Shown here: positions 14,504 to 15,976 of the stretch, piece after piece
Layout of the letters: each line of letters opens with the position of its first letter
Position numbering within the stretch: the stretch's first letter is position 1
From: F1-20-MAGs119 sp040401695
GTDB lineage: Bacteria > Actinomycetota > Acidimicrobiia > Acidimicrobiales > Ilumatobacteraceae
Length of the DNA: 15,976 bases
Reading direction: 5' to 3'
Assembly (NCBI GenBank): GCA_040401695.1
Contig: JBBANY010000054.1
Span: 1 to 15,976 of the forward strand
The notes under the pieces: model-generated
The model's input: the letters and a program-made list of their open reading frames with translations, nothing else
Told to the model about the DNA's origin: nothing
Databases searched by the model: none
Made by a program: the position numbers and the translations under genes

Positions 14504-15510
14504 AGCGAGGCGCCAACTTTCATGGCCAGCTCGGCCATGCGATGGGCGTAGCCGAATTCGTTGTCGTACCACACCAACACCTTCGCCATTCGTCCGTCGA
14601 TCACCATCGTCGAAGGTCCGTCGACGACTCCCGAGCGAGGGTCGTTCACGAAGTCGGCCGAAACGAGTGGGCGAGATTCAAAGCCGAGAATGCCACTCAG
14701 ATAGGTCTTGGATGCGTCCTCGAGCAAGCCGTTCACCTCGTCAACCGTGACGTCGCGACTCATCGTGAACACACAGTCGGTGAGCGAGGCATTGAGAAGT
14801 GGCACCCGAACGGCGACACCGTTGAGTTTCCCCTTCAGGTCGGGATAGATCATCGTGATGGCAGTTGCCGACCCCGTCGATGTGGGCACGAGCGAGTTGA
14901 GGGCCGAGCGTGCGCGCCGAAGGTCTTTGTGTGGAGCGTCGACGATCACTTGCGTGTTCGTTACGTCATGAACGGTCGTGATGGCACCGCGTTCGATGCC
15001 GATCTTCTCGTGCAGCACCTTCACGACCGGGGCGAGACAATTGGTGGTGCACGATGCCGCAGTGACGATGCGGTGGATCGCGGGGTCGTACAGGTGGTCG
15101 TTGCAACCCATCACGATGTTGAGAACGCCTTCGCTCTTCACGGGGCATGCAACGACAACCTTCTCGGCCCCGTTGACGAGATGTGGTTCGATGTCGGCCG
15201 AAGTCTTGAACTTTCCCGACGACTCGATCACGATGTCGACACCAAGGTCACCCCACGGAATGTCAGCCGGCTTGGTGTGGTCACTGAACCCGACACGTCG
15301 ACCGTCGACGATGAGTGTGTCGGCCGAAGTTGCGACCGATCCCCTGTAGCGGCCGTGCACAGTGTCGAATTCGAGAAGGTGGGCGGCCGCCTCGACTCCA
15401 CCCTTCACTTCGTTGACGTGCACGACTTCGATCCCCAACCGGTGCTGCAACGCCCGCATCGTCAACCGTCCGATGCGACCAAAGCCGTTGATTCCGATTC
15501 GCACGGTCAT
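14500..15510 (-). CDS. ArsJ-associated glyceraldehyde-3-phosphate dehydrogenase (arsenate detoxification)
   Basis: A 336-residue GAPDH that in this setting uses arsenate instead of phosphate, making 1-arseno-3-phosphoglycerate for export by ArsJ. NAD-binding start INGFGRIGR (7-15). Catalytic Cys154 in AASCTTNC (151-158) and His181 in TTVHDVTNTQ. DAPHKDLRRARSALNSLVPTSTG (191-213) and the C-terminal VWYDNEFGYAHRM (313-325) are standard GAPDH landmarks. HVNEVKGG follows the second strand where housekeeping GAPDH usually has an N-D pair (Asn33-Glu34 here), in keeping with the ars-linked subgroup. ATG 15510 overlaps the ArsC-like stop (ATGA) and has GGAG at 15516-15519. It overlaps arsJ by four bases. 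Housekeeping glycolytic function is less likely given the gene order. Confidence 0.94.
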   Translation of the reverse strand: MTVRIGINGFGRIGRLTMRALQHRLGIEVVHVNEVKGGVEAAAHLLEFDTVHGRYRGSVATSADTLIVDGRRVGFSDHTKPADIPWGDLGVDIVIESSGKFKTSADIEPHLVNGAEKVVVACPVKSEGVLNIVMGCNDHLYDPAIHRIVTAASCTTNCLAPVVKVLHEKIGIERGAITTVHDVTNTQVIVDAPHKDLRRARSALNSLVPTSTGSATAITMIYPDLKGKLNGVAVRVPLLNASLTDCVFTMSRDVTVDEVNGLLEDASKTYLSGILGFESRPLVSADFVNDPRSGVVDGPSTMVIDGRMAKVLVWYDNEFGYAHRMAELAMKVGASL

Positions 15511-15976
15511 CGCCGCTCCGCCTTTTCATGTTGGCCACCCGCGAGGGGTACACCGATTCGTGTCATTCGTTCATTCAGTTCGTCGACCACGGCATCGAAC
15601 GCGGTCGACTTCTTCGATGCCGAAGGTGCGGGTATCGACCAGTGCCACCAGTCGTCGCGTGGTTCGAGCTCTTCGTACACGAGGTCACAGACAGTGATGA
15701 CCTGCACTCCACGAGGAATACGTCCCATTGCAGTCGGCACGGCGGACTCGAGCGAGGCACCCGCTCGTGTCGCCGCAGCAATCGCCCCGGGGTGAACGGC
15801 CGTCGCCGGATGCGTACCTGCCGACCGAGCCGGCCGCCCGCTGCGTGTGCACCACAGGGCGGACGCCAATTGTGAACGTGCCGAGTTCCGGGTGCAGAGA
15901 AACAACACCTCCTTGTGCGGTAACGATGCCGGAGGGCCCATCAACTCGACCGCTGCCGATGTCAGACGGACATAGC
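15507..15976 (-). CDS. arsC: ArsC-like (LMW protein-tyrosine-phosphatase fold) protein, possibly C-terminal half of a regulator-ArsC fusion; runs off the window
   Basis: The visible C-terminal domain has the LMW phosphatase/arsenate reductase P-loop VLFLCTRNSARSQLA, with Cys16 and Arg22 counted from the ATG at 15941. VITVCDLVYEEL (81-92) is the stretch that carries a relay cysteine in thioredoxin-linked ArsC; Cys85 is present, but the second relay cysteine is not. The usual Asp-Pro general-acid motif reads WSIPAPS, with Ala105 in place of Asp. The frame stays open upstream of ATG 15941 to the window edge and encodes YVRLTSAAVELMG, resembling the end of a winged-helix domain. The protein may therefore be an ArsR/MarR-type regulator fused to ArsC; alternatively translation starts at 15941. 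It overlaps GAPDH by four bases and leads the arsenate operon. Reduction of arsenate to arsenite, or arsenate sensing, are both possible. Confidence 0.82.
   Translation of the reverse strand, partial: YVRLTSAAVELMGPPASLPHKEVLFLCTRNSARSQLASALWCTRSGRPARSAGTHPATAVHPGAIAAATRAGASLESAVPTAMGRIPRGVQVITVCDLVYEELEPRDDWWHWSIPAPSASKKSTAFDAVVDELNERMTRIGVPLAGGQHEKAERR

Overview
The window is dense, GC-rich bacterial chromosome with almost no intergenic space. It has many GTG starts and 4-base ATGA/GTGA stop-start overlaps. This style, together with an ArsJ/GAPDH arsenate module and a possible regulator-ArsC fusion, suggests an actinobacterium. An uncultured Acidimicrobiia-like lineage is possible, but no marker gene in the window settles this. 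A block of exactly 100 N at 4547-4646 shows that the sequence comes from a scaffolded draft or metagenome assembly. I see no RNA genes, insertion sequences, CRISPR arrays or clear rho-independent terminators.

Region 1 (1-4335, + strand) is the 3' part of a carbon-phosphorus lyase operon: phnJ (cut at the window's left edge), phnK, phnL, phnM, then an archaeal-type fructose-1,6-bisphosphatase/inositol-monophosphatase homologue. The genes overlap by a few bases or lie within 13 bases of each other. PhnJ cleaves the C-P bond of ribose-phosphonate, PhnK and PhnL are the ABC-type subunits of the complex, and PhnM prepares the substrate by removing pyrophosphate. The terminal phosphatase is not a standard Phn protein. 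It may process a ribose (bis)phosphate product of the pathway.

Region 2 (4344-7992) holds the C-terminal end of a small zinc-ribbon protein (- strand), the assembly gap, an MFS transporter cut off by the gap (- strand), and a + strand pair: rmuC and a YbjJ-like MFS transporter.

Region 3 (7996-15976, all - strand) is an unbroken codirectional run. Read in the direction of transcription it starts with an arsenate module: an ArsC-like protein whose frame stays open to the window's right edge, perhaps behind an N-terminal regulator domain, then ArsJ-type GAPDH, then the ArsJ efflux permease. GAPDH converts arsenate plus glyceraldehyde-3-phosphate into 1-arseno-3-phosphoglycerate, and ArsJ exports it. 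After 72 bases comes an 854-residue fusion of a Baeyer-Villiger-type flavin monooxygenase and an HSL-type esterase. After 55 bases come an MFS transporter, a TehB-like methyltransferase and an alpha/beta hydrolase with an aspartate nucleophile.

The most notable points are the phosphatase at the end of the phn operon, the monooxygenase-esterase fusion with a valine in place of the hallmark fingerprint histidine, the arsenate module whose ArsC-like protein lacks the usual catalytic aspartate, and the gap that hides the ends of two genes.
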